Below are positions 1 to 7,573 of a stretch of 12,948 bases of DNA, piece after piece. The position numbers were made by a program, and so were the translations under genes. The notes under the pieces are model-generated. The model was given only the letters and a program-made list of their open reading frames with translations, was not told where the DNA came from and did no database searches. The stretch is from contig CALACW010000107.1 in assembly GCA_937890355.1 (NCBI GenBank), positions 1 to 12,948 of the forward strand, given 5' to 3'. The stretch's first letter is position 1. Each line of letters starts with the position of its first letter. Source of the stretch: CALACW01 sp002431305 (GTDB lineage: Bacteria; Bacillota; Clostridia; Oscillospirales; Acutalibacteraceae).

Positions 1-100
1 TAAATTTGCGTCAGCAATATGAAATTTCCGGGTTTCCGAAGGCAAAATCATATTTAAAAATTTACTGCCTTTACCCCGGGAAGACAATGTCTTCCCCTAC
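1..100 (-). repeat. 100-bp 3'-flanking repeat, left copy
   Basis: This block recurs as an inverted copy at 12816-12915. By hand alignment 94 of 100 positions match, with no gaps. Its most distinctive part is the near-perfect palindrome GGGAAGACAATGTCTTCCC at 78-96 (8-bp arms, 3-nt centre). It lies downstream of rpe and, read in the rpe direction, has the same orientation to that gene as the right copy has to the antiporter gene. That arrangement suggests a dispersed REP-like intergenic repeat at gene 3' ends, though function is unknown. No coding sequence is seen in 1-137. Confidence 0.85.
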
Positions 101-118
101 AAAAGATTGTTTACATTT

Positions 119-139
119 AAAAACAATAAATCATTGTTT
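119..139 (-). terminator. Weak hairpin terminator after rpe
   Basis: On the minus strand the rpe stop codon sits in a small hairpin: AAACAAT (from 139 down to 133), a 5-nt loop, then ATTGTTT (127-121), running into a short T tract (TTTTT at 123-119). The stem is A/T rich and shares three bases with the T tract, so termination would be weak. The 100-bp repeat just beyond may contribute to 3'-end formation. Confidence 0.4.
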
Positions 140-788
140 ACTTCGCGTTTTTTAATTTTTCCACAGCTTCTTTTCTGTCCCCGGCGGAGAAAATATAGCT
201 TCCCGCGACGAGGACATCCGCGCCCGCCCTAACGGCTTCGGGTGCTGTTTTATCGCTGATTCCGCCGTCGACCTCGATTCTCATATCGAGGTTTCTTTTT
301 TTGCATTCGTCTCTCACGGTTTTAACCTTATCCATCATGTCGGGCATGAAGCTCTGACCGCCGAATCCGGGTTCGACCGTCATCACGAGAACCATGTAAA
401 GTTTATCGAGATATTTGAACACTTCTTCGGCTTTTGTTCCCGGTTTTAATGCTATTGCGGGCTTTTTGCCCAGCGAAATTATTTTGCCGACAGTTGCTTC
501 GACGTCGGACGACGCCTCTATATGAAAACATATAATGTCCGCGCCGGCTTTTGCAAAATCCTCAACGTATCTTATCGGCTCGTTTATCATTAAATGAACG
601 TCGAAAATCTTATCCGAGCATTTTCTGACAGATTTGACAATCGGTGCGCCGAGTGTAATATTAGGTACGAACATGCCGTCCATTACGTCAATATGTATCA
701 TGTCCGCGCCCGCGGCTGATATGTTTGAAATCTCCTCGCCCAGGCGCGAAAAATCAGCTGAGAGTATCGACGGTGATATATAATTCAT
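138..788 (-). CDS. rpe: Ribulose-phosphate 3-epimerase
   Basis: Cytoplasmic TIM-barrel enzyme that interconverts D-ribulose 5-phosphate and D-xylulose 5-phosphate in the pentose phosphate pathway. The 216 residues match the usual family length, and all hallmark motifs are visible: the N-terminal SILSADF (Ser7), HIDVMDG with metal/catalytic His32 and Asp34, DVHLM with His65, VEPGFGGQ at 138-145 and the C-terminal VDGG with catalytic Asp174. It is the last gene of a minus-strand operon, 14 nt after the cytidylate-kinase-like gene, with an AAGGGG ribosome binding site just upstream. In many bacteria rpe travels with rsgA and a thiamine pyrophosphokinase gene; that context is absent here. The assignment is secure. 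Confidence 0.97.
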   Translation of the reverse strand: MNYISPSILSADFSRLGEEISNISAAGADMIHIDVMDGMFVPNITLGAPIVKSVRKCSDKIFDVHLMINEPIRYVEDFAKAGADIICFHIEASSDVEATVGKIISLGKKPAIALKPGTKAEEVFKYLDKLYMVLVMTVEPGFGGQSFMPDMMDKVKTVRDECKKRNLDMRIEVDGGISDKTAPEAVRAGADVLVAGSYIFSAGDRKEAVEKLKNAK

Positions 789-802
789 AAATGTAAAACC
801 CC

Positions 803-1396
803 TTAATCCTTAAACATATCGCCTATCACGGCGGCAATCAAATCGACGGCGGTGTCGGTGCCTATTTCGCTGTTTATGCATAAATCGTAATTTTTCATGT
901 CGCCCCACTTATTGAACGTGAAGTGATTGTAGTAGTCCGCTCTCTGTTTGTCCTTTTTTTTAAGAATTCCGGGTGTGTTAGCGCTTTTTTCTTTCAATTC
1001 GTTTGCAAGGCGCTCGTTTCTCTTTTCAAACGGCGCGTGAATGAATACCTTTATAACGTCGTCCCTTCCGGAGAGTATGTAGTCACAGCATGAACCTATG
1101 ATAACGCACGGCGATTTTTCGTCGGCAAGCTCCTTTATAATATCCGCTTTTGCAATGAACACCTCGTCGTTGAGCGGGCGCGTCTGCGAGGCGGAAAATA
1201 CGGAGTAGAGGAAGCTCGATGTTCTTTTTTCGTCAAGTTCCTCCGCCGCCTGAGGGGATATGCCCTTTTTCTTTGTAAGCAGAGCAAGAATTTCTTTGTC
1301 GTAATAGCCTATACCGAGCTTTTCGGACAGTTTTTTGCCTATAAGTCTGCCCGACGAACCGTATTCGTGAATGAGAGCCACAACATATTTTTTCAT
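803..1396 (-). CDS. Cytidylate-kinase-like family protein
   Basis: A 197-residue P-loop protein resembling the cytidylate-kinase-like family common in Firmicutes. The N-terminus has a beta strand followed by EYGSSGRLIGKKLSEKLG (about 11-28), a loose nucleotide-binding loop in the position of the Walker A motif, then GIGYYDKEIL. A central strand, CVIIGSCCDYIL (about 96-107), and an arginine-rich lid segment (KRNERLANEL) fit the kinase fold. True CMP kinases are somewhat longer (about 220 residues) and have a stricter GPxGSGKS loop, so the substrate here is uncertain and need not be CMP. The gene begins 12 nt after the DUF2207-like gene, and its ribosome binding site AAGGGGC overlaps the end of that gene. 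It is co-transcribed with rpe by position, with no obvious metabolic link. Confidence 0.8.
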   Translation of the reverse strand: MKKYVVALIHEYGSSGRLIGKKLSEKLGIGYYDKEILALLTKKKGISPQAAEELDEKRTSSFLYSVFSASQTRPLNDEVFIAKADIIKELADEKSPCVIIGSCCDYILSGRDDVIKVFIHAPFEKRNERLANELKEKSANTPGILKKKDKQRADYYNHFTFNKWGDMKNYDLCINSEIGTDTAVDLIAAVIGDMFKD

Positions 1397-1408
1397 TTTT
1401 AACGCCCC

Positions 1409-2815
1409 TTATCCGTGTTTTTTCTCTTTTAATATTTCTTCAAAACCGTCCTCGTAGACCTCTCTGAATGCGAAAAGTCCGTTCGAGACGTGATTTTTTC
1501 CGTTGTTTTCCCTGAACATGAATCTGACAAGATCCGCGTCGGAAATTTTGCCGGTTTTAAAAACGTCCTCGCTTATCGACGAGCCTACGATGCCGTCGTA
1601 AGTTTCGGCTGTCGATTCGATTTCAAAGCATTTTCTGCAAAGTTCACGCTTCGTTTTATTAAGACAGGAAAACGGCGAAACGCCTTTTACTTTTCTGTTG
1701 AATTTATTGATAAAACGATAGAAGTCCGCGCTTGATTTTGTTTTTTCATCGGTGAAAAAGCTCAGCGCTTTTTCCTCGTGTTTTTTAAGTTTTCCGCCCT
1801 CGCCCGACGGGAGAACAGCTCCTTTGTGTTTAATCAGAACGCCCCTCTGCGCCAGCTGTAAAACGGTATAAATGAACAAATCAGCCTCATTGTAAACGGA
1901 TAACGACGTTGTTTTCAGAATCTCGGCGGCGCTCAGCGACTGCATGACGGATTCAATCGCCTTGTCGCTCGGTTCTATATACGAATTCTTACGGCACGAA
2001 CGTCTGAATGAGGATATCATTATGCGTTTTGAGAATATGAGACAGAGTACTGCCGAGAGGACAAGAGCGCACGCGAGGATAAGCAGGATTATTCTGCCCG
2101 CCGTCCAGCCCTCGGGGGAGGTTGTGTATGTCTGAAGAGACGTAAACTTGTCCGACGGAATCGAAATGCCGATAAACGCTCCGCCCGGTGTTTTTCCGCC
2201 CGTGAAGGTTACGGAGGTTTTGTCCCTCGTGCACTTATAATTGTTAGATGTTAAAAGTCCGACGTCTTTGCCCGAGCAGTCCGACGGGAGTTTTACCGTT
2301 ATCGATGCGTTTTCGCACATGGGCGAAATCGATTCGGGAATGTAATTGCAGTAAAAAACGTTTTGCGAGTCAATATTTTTTACGACCGAGGAAAGAGTGT
2401 AGGAGAGCCTGAAAACGTGCGTTTCGCCGAAACATTTAAGGTTCCACTTTACTTTTATCGCGGAGTCCGATTCGCTCAGCGTATACGTATAATCCGCGTA
2501 CCCGCCGTCAATGTCGGTCGACGCCTCCGCGCTCAGCGGAACGTTTGACGAATCGATGTCGGCGGAAATATTATCTACGGACGTAAATTTATACTCGGCG
2601 TCATCGGGAATCGGAATCTCAAGCTCGAAACCGTCGCTTCGCTCTGCGCCGAATTCAACCGTCCATTCGCTCATGACCGACGCGTCGCCGTTCATCTGCG
2701 GTTCGGCGGTTATATTAACGTTTTTTATCGAATATGTGCCGGCTGCTGACGCGCTTAAAATAAAAGCGGACATCAGCGAAACGACGGCGAAAATATATAT
2801 AATCAGTTTTTTCAT
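1409..2815 (-). CDS. DUF2207-like membrane-anchored protein
   Basis: A 468-residue membrane protein of unknown function. Residues 1-24 form a signal peptide (Lys-Lys start, hydrophobic core, SASAAG cleavage region). Residues 25-237 are an extracellular beta-rich domain whose region with ITVKLPSDCSGKDVG (about 172-186) resembles the DUF2207 extracellular domain. A transmembrane helix follows at about 241-262, then a basic stop-transfer segment and a cytoplasmic domain of about 200 residues (263-468) rich in Lys and Glu. DUF2207 proteins usually run to 500-650 residues with further membrane helices and a Gly-rich tail; those are missing, so this is a short version or a neighbouring family. The start is supported by a signal peptide and an AGAAGGTG site about 13 nt upstream. 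First gene of the operon ending in rpe. Confidence 0.6.
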   Translation of the reverse strand: MKKLIIYIFAVVSLMSAFILSASAAGTYSIKNVNITAEPQMNGDASVMSEWTVEFGAERSDGFELEIPIPDDAEYKFTSVDNISADIDSSNVPLSAEASTDIDGGYADYTYTLSESDSAIKVKWNLKCFGETHVFRLSYTLSSVVKNIDSQNVFYCNYIPESISPMCENASITVKLPSDCSGKDVGLLTSNNYKCTRDKTSVTFTGGKTPGGAFIGISIPSDKFTSLQTYTTSPEGWTAGRIILLILACALVLSAVLCLIFSKRIMISSFRRSCRKNSYIEPSDKAIESVMQSLSAAEILKTTSLSVYNEADLFIYTVLQLAQRGVLIKHKGAVLPSGEGGKLKKHEEKALSFFTDEKTKSSADFYRFINKFNRKVKGVSPFSCLNKTKRELCRKCFEIESTAETYDGIVGSSISEDVFKTGKISDADLVRFMFRENNGKNHVSNGLFAFREVYEDGFEEILKEKKHG

Positions 2816-2856
2816 AAAAAATCTTCAGCACCTTCTTCTTAATAATAACATATTTA

Positions 2857-2885
2857 AAGTTAAAAAACAATGAAAATCGTGTCAA
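2857..2885 (-). promoter_or_regulatory. Candidate promoter for the minus-strand rpe operon
   Basis: A perfect -35 box TTGACA reads on the minus strand from 2885 to 2880. With a 17-bp spacer the -10 position is TAACTT (2862-2857), only a partial match. The location, about 40 bp before the first start codon and divergent from the iorA promoter, is right; the -10 assignment is tentative. Confidence 0.35.
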
Positions 2886-2926
2886 CGTTCACAAAATTTG
2901 ACTCGTATAGGAATAAAAAATTTACG

Positions 2927-2955
2927 TTGTATTACGTGTGCGGGCGTGATATAAT
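2927..2955 (+). promoter_or_regulatory. Strong sigma-A-type promoter for iorA
   Basis: A -35 box TTGTAT (2927-2932), a spacer of exactly 17 bp and a perfect -10 box TATAAT (2950-2955). A TG at 2947-2948, one base before the -10 box, gives the extended -10 form TGnTATAAT. The start codon of iorA lies 42 bp further on, with AAGGTG at 2985-2990 as ribosome binding site. No riboswitch or operator palindrome was recognised. Confidence 0.75.
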
Positions 2956-2997
2956 AATATATAATTATGTAAGAAAATACGGAAAAGGTGATATATT

Positions 2998-4746
2998 ATG
3001 AAACAGCTTATGTCCGGCAACGAGGCGGCGGCTCTCGGTCTGTGGGAAGCGGGAGTCAAGGTAGGCTCCGCATACCCCGGAACACCCAGCACGGAGATAT
3101 TCGAAAATCTCCCGAAATATAAGGACGTTTACTGCGAGTGGGCGCCCAACGAAAAGGTAGCGACTGAAGTCGCGTACGGCGCGTCAATCGGCGGAGTGCG
3201 CTCCGTCTGCGCGATGAAACACGTCGGAATGAATGTAGCCGCAGACCCGATATTCACGGCGACGTACAACGGTATCGGCAGGGGATTCGTAATTATAAGC
3301 GCGGACGACCCGTCGATGCATTCATCCCAGAACGAGCAGGACAACCGTTACTATGCAAAGAGCGCGAAGATGGCTATGATAGAGCCGTCGGATTCGCAGG
3401 AGTGCAAGGATTTTATTAAAGAGGCGTACGAGATCAGCGAGAAATTCGACATCCCCGTACTTTTCAGAGTCACTACGAGAGTATGTCATTCTAAGAGTCT
3501 CGTAGAGCCCGGCGAGAGATATGATTTTAAATATGAAGGATATAAAAAGGATCCGACAAAGTTCGTTTCCACCCCCGCGAACGCAATGGCGCATCACCCT
3601 GTTCTCGAACAGAAGTTAAAGGATATGGCTGAGTTTGCCTGCACGTCGAAACTTAATAAGGTCGAAATGAACGGCTCGGAGGTCGGCGTTATCACTGCGG
3701 GCGTCGCGTATCAGTACGCAAAGGAAGTTTTCCCCGAGGACACGTCGTTCCTTAAATTAGGATTTACATATCCCATGCCTATGAATCTTATTAAGGATTT
3801 TGATTCAAAGGTAAAGAAGCTCTATGTTATCGAAGAGCTTGAGCCGTTCATGGAGGAACAGATTAAAGCCGCCGGTATCGACTGTATCGGCAAGGACGTT
3901 GTTCCGAACATGTACGAGCTTAATCCTCAGATATTAAACGAGTGCATTTTCGGCAAAAAAGCAGAGTTTACCGTTCTTGACGTAAAGGCTGTCGGCAGAC
4001 CTCCCGTGCTCTGTCCCGGATGCCCGCACAGAGGATTTTTCTACACCCTCGGCAAGGGCAGAAACTACGTTATCTCCGGTGATATCGGATGCTACACCCT
4101 CGGCAGCGCGAAGCCCCTTAACGCTACGGATACGTGCGTATGCATGGGCGGCGGTTTGAGCGTCGGCATGGGTATTTCAAAGGCGTTCGAGGTCATGGGC
4201 GAGAATGATAAAAAAGTATTCGGAATAGTCGGTGACTCGACGTTCTTCCATTCGGGAATGACGGGCGCGGCGGAGATTATTTATAATAAGGGACGCATCA
4301 TCCCATGTATTCTTGATAACTCGATTACCGGCATGACGGGTCAGCAGGACAACCCCGGCAGCGGCGAGACGCTCATGGGCGAACCCGCTCCCGCTATCAG
4401 ACCCGAAAAAATTCTCGAGGCTATGGGGTATCAGAATGTTATAATCGTTGACCCGCAGGATCTTACCGCCATGGAAAAGGCTGTAAACGACGCGCTCGCG
4501 AGCGAGGTTCCTGCGGCGATTATCACACGCAGACCGTGCCTTCTCCTTAAGAAAGTCAAACACGACATTGGTATGTGCCATGTAAATACAGATAAATGCA
4601 GAAGCTGTAAAAAGTGCCTGAAAGTCGGCTGTCCCGCGATTTCAATGAAGGACGGCAAAGCCGATATTGACAGAACGCTCTGCGTAGGCTGTACGGTATG
4701 CAATCAGGTATGCCCGTTCGGCGCGATTGAAAAGGAGGAGAAATAA
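2998..4746 (+). CDS. iorA: Indolepyruvate:ferredoxin oxidoreductase, alpha subunit
   Basis: Large subunit of the oxygen-sensitive, thiamine-diphosphate enzyme that oxidatively decarboxylates arylpyruvates (indole-, phenyl-, p-hydroxyphenylpyruvate) to arylacetyl-CoA while reducing ferredoxin. The 582 residues have the expected order. An N-terminal pyruvate-binding domain carries YPGTPSTEI (26-34) and the EKVATEVAYGASIGG region. A TPP domain carries CPGCPHRG (339-346), GDIGCYTLG (361-369) and GDSTFFHSG (412-420) followed by DNSITGMTG. A C-terminal ferredoxin domain has two 4Fe-4S motifs: C534, C537, C540, C545 and C562, C565, C568, C572. The first has CX4C at its end, the second the usual CX3CP. 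It overlaps the ribosome binding site of iorB and is first in a three-gene operon. Confidence 0.96.
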   Translation: MKQLMSGNEAAALGLWEAGVKVGSAYPGTPSTEIFENLPKYKDVYCEWAPNEKVATEVAYGASIGGVRSVCAMKHVGMNVAADPIFTATYNGIGRGFVIISADDPSMHSSQNEQDNRYYAKSAKMAMIEPSDSQECKDFIKEAYEISEKFDIPVLFRVTTRVCHSKSLVEPGERYDFKYEGYKKDPTKFVSTPANAMAHHPVLEQKLKDMAEFACTSKLNKVEMNGSEVGVITAGVAYQYAKEVFPEDTSFLKLGFTYPMPMNLIKDFDSKVKKLYVIEELEPFMEEQIKAAGIDCIGKDVVPNMYELNPQILNECIFGKKAEFTVLDVKAVGRPPVLCPGCPHRGFFYTLGKGRNYVISGDIGCYTLGSAKPLNATDTCVCMGGGLSVGMGISKAFEVMGENDKKVFGIVGDSTFFHSGMTGAAEIIYNKGRIIPCILDNSITGMTGQQDNPGSGETLMGEPAPAIRPEKILEAMGYQNVIIVDPQDLTAMEKAVNDALASEVPAAIITRRPCLLLKKVKHDIGMCHVNTDKCRSCKKCLKVGCPAISMKDGKADIDRTLCVGCTVCNQVCPFGAIEKEEK

Positions 4747-4747
4747 G

Positions 4748-5326
4748 ATGCCGGTAAGAAGCTTACTTATAGTAGGAGTCGGAGGACAGGGAGCTATCCT
4801 CGTCAGCAAGATACTCACCCGCGGACTTATCAAGGCGGGTTACGACGTTAAAATGAGCGAGGTTCACGGTATGAGCCAGCGCGGAGGAAGCGTTTCAACT
4901 CAGATTCGTTACGGCGATAAGGTTTACTCACCGATTATAGGCGAGGGACAGGCCGATATGCTTATCTCGTTTGAAAAAATGGAAGCCGTCAGATACGCGC
5001 ATTTCCTTAAAAAGGACGGTACCGCTGTTATCAACGATTACGAAATAGTACCCATGAGCGTAGCCTCGGGCGCTTGCGAATACCCCAAGGGAACGGTTGA
5101 AGCCATGCAGAAAAATTTTAAGACCGTTGTTCTCGACGCGGGTCATATCGCGGTTGAATTGGGCAATGCGAGATGTATGAATATCGTTCTGCTCGGCGCG
5201 ATGATAAAGGCTACGGGTATGACCGATATAGACTGGGAGGAAGTTTTGAAAGAGGTTCTTCCCGAAAAGATTCTTGATATAAATCTCAAGGCGTTCAAAG
5301 CGGGCTTTGAGCATCAGGGGGCATAA
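4748..5326 (+). CDS. iorB: Indolepyruvate:ferredoxin oxidoreductase, beta subunit
   Basis: Small subunit (192 residues) of the arylpyruvate:ferredoxin oxidoreductase; it supplies the gamma-type domain and forms the complex with IorA. Visible family motifs are the N-terminal nucleotide-fold sequence LIVGVGGQGAILVSKIL (about 6-22) and EVHGMSQRGGSVSTQIR (about 39-55). I chose the ATG at 4748, one base after the iorA stop, because AAGGAGG ends about 9 nt upstream and translation gives the standard MPVRSLLIVG start. An in-frame ATG at 4727 lies inside iorA, would add seven mostly basic residues and lacks a ribosome binding site. The aminotransferase gene follows after 2 nt, so the three are almost certainly co-transcribed and translationally coupled. 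Confidence 0.95.
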   Translation: MPVRSLLIVGVGGQGAILVSKILTRGLIKAGYDVKMSEVHGMSQRGGSVSTQIRYGDKVYSPIIGEGQADMLISFEKMEAVRYAHFLKKDGTAVINDYEIVPMSVASGACEYPKGTVEAMQKNFKTVVLDAGHIAVELGNARCMNIVLLGAMIKATGMTDIDWEEVLKEVLPEKILDINLKAFKAGFEHQGA

Positions 5327-5328
5327 AA

Positions 5329-6519
5329 GTGTTAAACGAAAAATTTTATTTTTACGGCAGCAACCGCTCGACTATAAGAGATTTGTTCGAGTACGGCAGT
5401 CAGCGCAAAGCCGTTGTCGGATCGGAGAACGTATATGATTATTCGCTGGGCAATCCGAGCGTTCCCGCGCCCGAAGAAGTCAAGACGGCGATTATCGATA
5501 TATTAAACGAGCGCGACCCGATAGACGTTCACGGCTACACCAGCGCGGCAGGCGACTTCGACGCGAGAAAAGCTATTGCGGACGACCTTAATTCTCGTTT
5601 CGGAACCTCGTATGACGCGGGCGAACTGTACCTTACGTGCGGTGCGGCGGCTTCGCTTATCTCTGTATTCAGAGCGTTATGCGCGAATGAAAAAAGCGAG
5701 CTTATCGCAGTCGCTCCGTATTTCCCCGAGTATAAATGTTTTGCAGAGTCAAACGGTCTTACATTTAAATGCGTAAGCGCGGACAAGGAGCATTTTCAGA
5801 TTAATTTTGACGAACTCGAAAACATGATAACCGAAAACACTCAGGCGGTTATTATAAATTCTCCCAATAACCCGTCCGGCACGGTTTATTCGGCGGATAC
5901 GCTTAAAAAGCTCGGTGCGCTCCTTGAAAAGAAGTCGGCGGAGTTCTCCCATCCCGTTTATCTTATTTCCGACGAGCCGTACAGAGAGCTCAATTTTACC
6001 TCTGTTCCGACTCCGTTTACCGCAAAGTTCTATAAAAACACCGTTGTGTGCTATTCGTACAGCAAGTCGCTTTCGCTCCCCGGCGAGCGTATCGGCTACG
6101 TCCTCGTTCCGAAAGAAGCCGACGACTCCGTGCGTCTGTACGCGGCTGTCGCGGGCGCGGCAAGGTGCAGCGGTTTTGTGTGCGCTCCGTCGCTCTTCCA
6201 GCGCGTTATCGAGAAGTGCGCGTCCGTCCGTCCCGACATTGAGGCGTACAGAAAGAACAGGGATTATCTCTATAAATCGCTTACGGATATCGGCTACAAA
6301 TGCGCAAGCCCCGACGGCGCGTTCTATATGTTTATAGAAGCTCCCGACGGCGACGACAACGCATTCAGCGAGATATGCAAAAAGTATGACCTTCTGCTTG
6401 TCCCCGCCGATTCGTTCGGCTGTCCGGGATATGTCAGAGCCTCGTACTGCGTATCGTACGATATGATAGTCCGCTCGATTCCCGCGTTCAAAAAAGCGTA
6501 TGACGACGCTGTAAAATAA
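5329..6519 (+). CDS. PLP-dependent class I/II aminotransferase (GTG start)
   Basis: Fold-type I aminotransferase of 396 residues, a normal length. Visible active-site landmarks are a pre-helix glycine/alanine segment LTCGAAAS (102-109), SPNNPSGTVY with Asn181 (178-187), SDEPYREL with the PLP-ring Asp215 and Tyr218, and YSYSKSLSLPGERIGY with Schiff-base Lys246 and Arg254. The start is a GTG two bases after iorB, preceded by AGGGGGC. Its substrate cannot be read from the sequence. The operon suggests it deaminates aromatic amino acids to the arylpyruvates consumed by IorAB; an aspartate or broad-range aminotransferase is the alternative. A strong terminator follows at 6541, so the operon ends here. 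Confidence 0.9.
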   Translation: MLNEKFYFYGSNRSTIRDLFEYGSQRKAVVGSENVYDYSLGNPSVPAPEEVKTAIIDILNERDPIDVHGYTSAAGDFDARKAIADDLNSRFGTSYDAGELYLTCGAAASLISVFRALCANEKSELIAVAPYFPEYKCFAESNGLTFKCVSADKEHFQINFDELENMITENTQAVIINSPNNPSGTVYSADTLKKLGALLEKKSAEFSHPVYLISDEPYRELNFTSVPTPFTAKFYKNTVVCYSYSKSLSLPGERIGYVLVPKEADDSVRLYAAVAGAARCSGFVCAPSLFQRVIEKCASVRPDIEAYRKNRDYLYKSLTDIGYKCASPDGAFYMFIEAPDGDDNAFSEICKKYDLLLVPADSFGCPGYVRASYCVSYDMIVRSIPAFKKAYDDAVK

Positions 6520-6540
6520 CGGATATAATTGAACATAATC

Positions 6541-6580
6541 AGGCAATGTGCTGAAATTTTCGGCATGTTGCCTTGTTTTT
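6541..6580 (+). terminator. Intrinsic terminator of the iorA-iorB-aminotransferase operon
   Basis: A long hairpin covers 6541-6573. AGGCAA pairs with TTGCCT, and pairing continues through G-U wobbles, TGC/GCA and GAAA/TTTC to a very small loop. TTGTTTTT follows directly. The same hairpin recurs at 7403-7435. Confidence 0.88.
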
Positions 6581-6640
6581 ATGTAAAATATGCAATTTTT
6601 CATTCGTTCGTATGTTTATTTAACCGAAAATAATTACAAT
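6541..6640 (+). repeat. Duplicated terminator/upstream block, copy A
   Basis: These 100 bp recur at 7403-7502 in direct orientation with only scattered substitutions. The shared part includes the terminator hairpin, ATGTAAAAT, a GTTCGT motif and TATGTTTATTTAA. Each copy lies immediately before a dockerin-like gene, which indicates tandem duplication of a unit made of terminator, upstream region and gene. Confidence 0.85.
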
Positions 6641-6653
6641 GGTGAAATAAATA

Positions 6654-6682
6654 TTTACATCTTTGCCCGTTTTGTATACAAT
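6654..6682 (+). promoter_or_regulatory. Promoter of the first dockerin-like gene
   Basis: A -35 box TTTACA (6654-6659), a 17-bp spacer and a -10 box TACAAT (6677-6682). Transcription would begin near 6689, just before the ribosome binding site of the 13-codon leader ORF, leaving an untranslated leader of about 100 nt before the main start. Confidence 0.65.
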
Positions 6683-6710
6683 GGAATTACAAAAAACGGA
6701 GGACAGAACA

Positions 6711-6752
6711 ATGTTTTGCAGACATTCTAAAAAATCGAAGATCTGTATTTAG
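6711..6752 (+). CDS. Putative 13-codon leader peptide
   Basis: The frame reads MFCRHSKKSKICI and then TAG. It has a textbook ribosome binding site, CGGAGGA at 6697-6703, 7 nt before the ATG, better placed than that of many full genes in the window. The peptide is basic with two Cys. The stop codon is followed at once by an AGCTT...AAGCT hairpin (6751-6777) that ends just before the AAGGAG of the main gene, a layout typical of translation-coupled or attenuated leaders. In the second dockerin-like gene the same CGGAGGA motif directly serves the real start codon, so this could also be the remnant of an older start. No family is recognised. Confidence 0.45.
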   Translation: MFCRHSKKSKICI

Positions 6753-6792
6753 CTTTTTAATTAAAAACTTTTAAGCTAAGGAGATGTTCTTT

Positions 6793-7395
6793 ATGAAACG
6801 TATTATTACAATTATATTATCCGTATTGACGGTTATATCTTTGGTTTTGCCGGCAGGCGCGGTTTCTGTTACCGCAAATGGGCAGGAAAAAATCAATGCT
6901 GTAGAAGTGACTCTTTTTCCGGGATATGTACACAAAGTAATTAATAACAGTCATGTAAGTTATGAACGTAATGCCGTGGCTGCGCGCGATGTGTTAAGGT
7001 TTTCTGCAAAACTTGAAGATTTGGAGGACTATCAGAAAAAAAACGCGGATGTAAATTTCGACGGAAAAATAACAGCCTCGGACGCGAGAATTTTGCTTCG
7101 TTACTGTGCAAAACTCGGCGGATTCCCCGTAACGCTCCGCGTCGGACAGGAATTAAAATTCGGACCGTTTAGTTCGTGGTGGAAACTGATTCCGATAACT
7201 GAGAGCTCCGACAAATTAAAGATTGACCGTGAAGTAATTCCGATGCCTGAAGATCCGGCTCCCGGCGATTCGGATAAACACATTCTACATGTAACTCCGT
7301 CAGAACCGGGCAAATATACATTTGAGGTCGTATATATAGGTTATACGAACGAGGTGGAGAAATCCGCTCTGTTCGAAATAACGTGCGTTGAATAA
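6793..7395 (+). CDS. Secreted dockerin-like protein with C-terminal beta domain (copy 1)
   Basis: A 200-residue exported protein. Residues 1-23 are a signal peptide (MKRII, hydrophobic stretch, PAGAVS). Residues 58-110 look like a type I dockerin: the second repeat, DVNFDGKITASDARILLRYC, has a complete calcium loop (D86, N88, D90, D97). In the first, only the helix (AARDVLRFSAKLE) survives and the acidic loop is lost. Residues 115-200 form a beta-rich domain with VGQELKF and PGKYTFEVVY, faintly like chagasin-type (I42) protease inhibitors; that similarity is only a hypothesis. I chose ATG 6793 because AAGGAG (6778-6783) lies 9 nt upstream; the ATG at 6784 abuts it. Dockerins normally bind cohesins on a scaffoldin, but no cohesin is in the window. 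Paralogous to the gene at 7574. Confidence 0.72.
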   Translation: MKRIITIILSVLTVISLVLPAGAVSVTANGQEKINAVEVTLFPGYVHKVINNSHVSYERNAVAARDVLRFSAKLEDLEDYQKKNADVNFDGKITASDARILLRYCAKLGGFPVTLRVGQELKFGPFSSWWKLIPITESSDKLKIDREVIPMPEDPAPGDSDKHILHVTPSEPGKYTFEVVYIGYTNEVEKSALFEITCVE

Positions 7396-7402
7396 AAAAC
7401 TT

Positions 7403-7442
7403 AGGCAATGTGTTGAAATTTTCGGCATGTTGCCTTATTTTT
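7403..7442 (+). terminator. Intrinsic terminator after the first dockerin-like gene
   Basis: Second copy of the AGGCAA...TTGCCT hairpin (7403-7435), followed by TATTTTTAT. The two differences in the stem and tail region leave pairing intact (C to T keeps a G-U or A-U type pair). It begins 7 nt after the stop codon. Confidence 0.85.
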
Positions 7443-7502
7443 ATGTAAAATGTGCAATTAATCGTTCGTCTGTATGTTTATTTAAACGAAAATAGTTACA
7501 TT
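7403..7502 (+). repeat. Duplicated terminator/upstream block, copy B
   Basis: Direct repeat of 6541-6640, 862 bp downstream. After the shared 100 bp the two upstream regions diverge but realign near their -10 boxes and at the CGGAGGA ribosome binding site. There is no third copy after the second dockerin-like gene, where an unrelated inverted repeat is found instead. Confidence 0.85.
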
Positions 7503-7515
7503 GCCGTTACAATTA

Positions 7516-7544
7516 TATATTTTTTCCTTTTCATAATGTAAAAT
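7516..7544 (+). promoter_or_regulatory. Candidate promoter of the second dockerin-like gene
   Basis: TAAAAT at 7539-7544 lies at the position equivalent to the TACAAT box of copy 1. The -35 position 17 bp upstream (7516-7521) reads TATATT, a poor match, so this is either a weak or an activator-dependent promoter. The call rests mainly on homology with the copy 1 promoter. Confidence 0.35.
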
Positions 7545-7573
7545 AGAATCGGGACAAAAACGGAGGAGTTACT

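Noticed and set aside
4727..4747. Upstream start of iorB adding seven residues (MKRRRNK).
   Set aside because: It lies inside the end of iorA with no ribosome binding site; the ATG at 4748 has AAGGAGG at good spacing and gives the usual family N-terminus.
5749..6603. A 284-codon open frame on the minus strand opposite the aminotransferase gene.
   Set aside because: It is antisense to a clear aminotransferase gene, is rich in Arg as shadow frames are, has no ribosome binding site and no recognisable domain.
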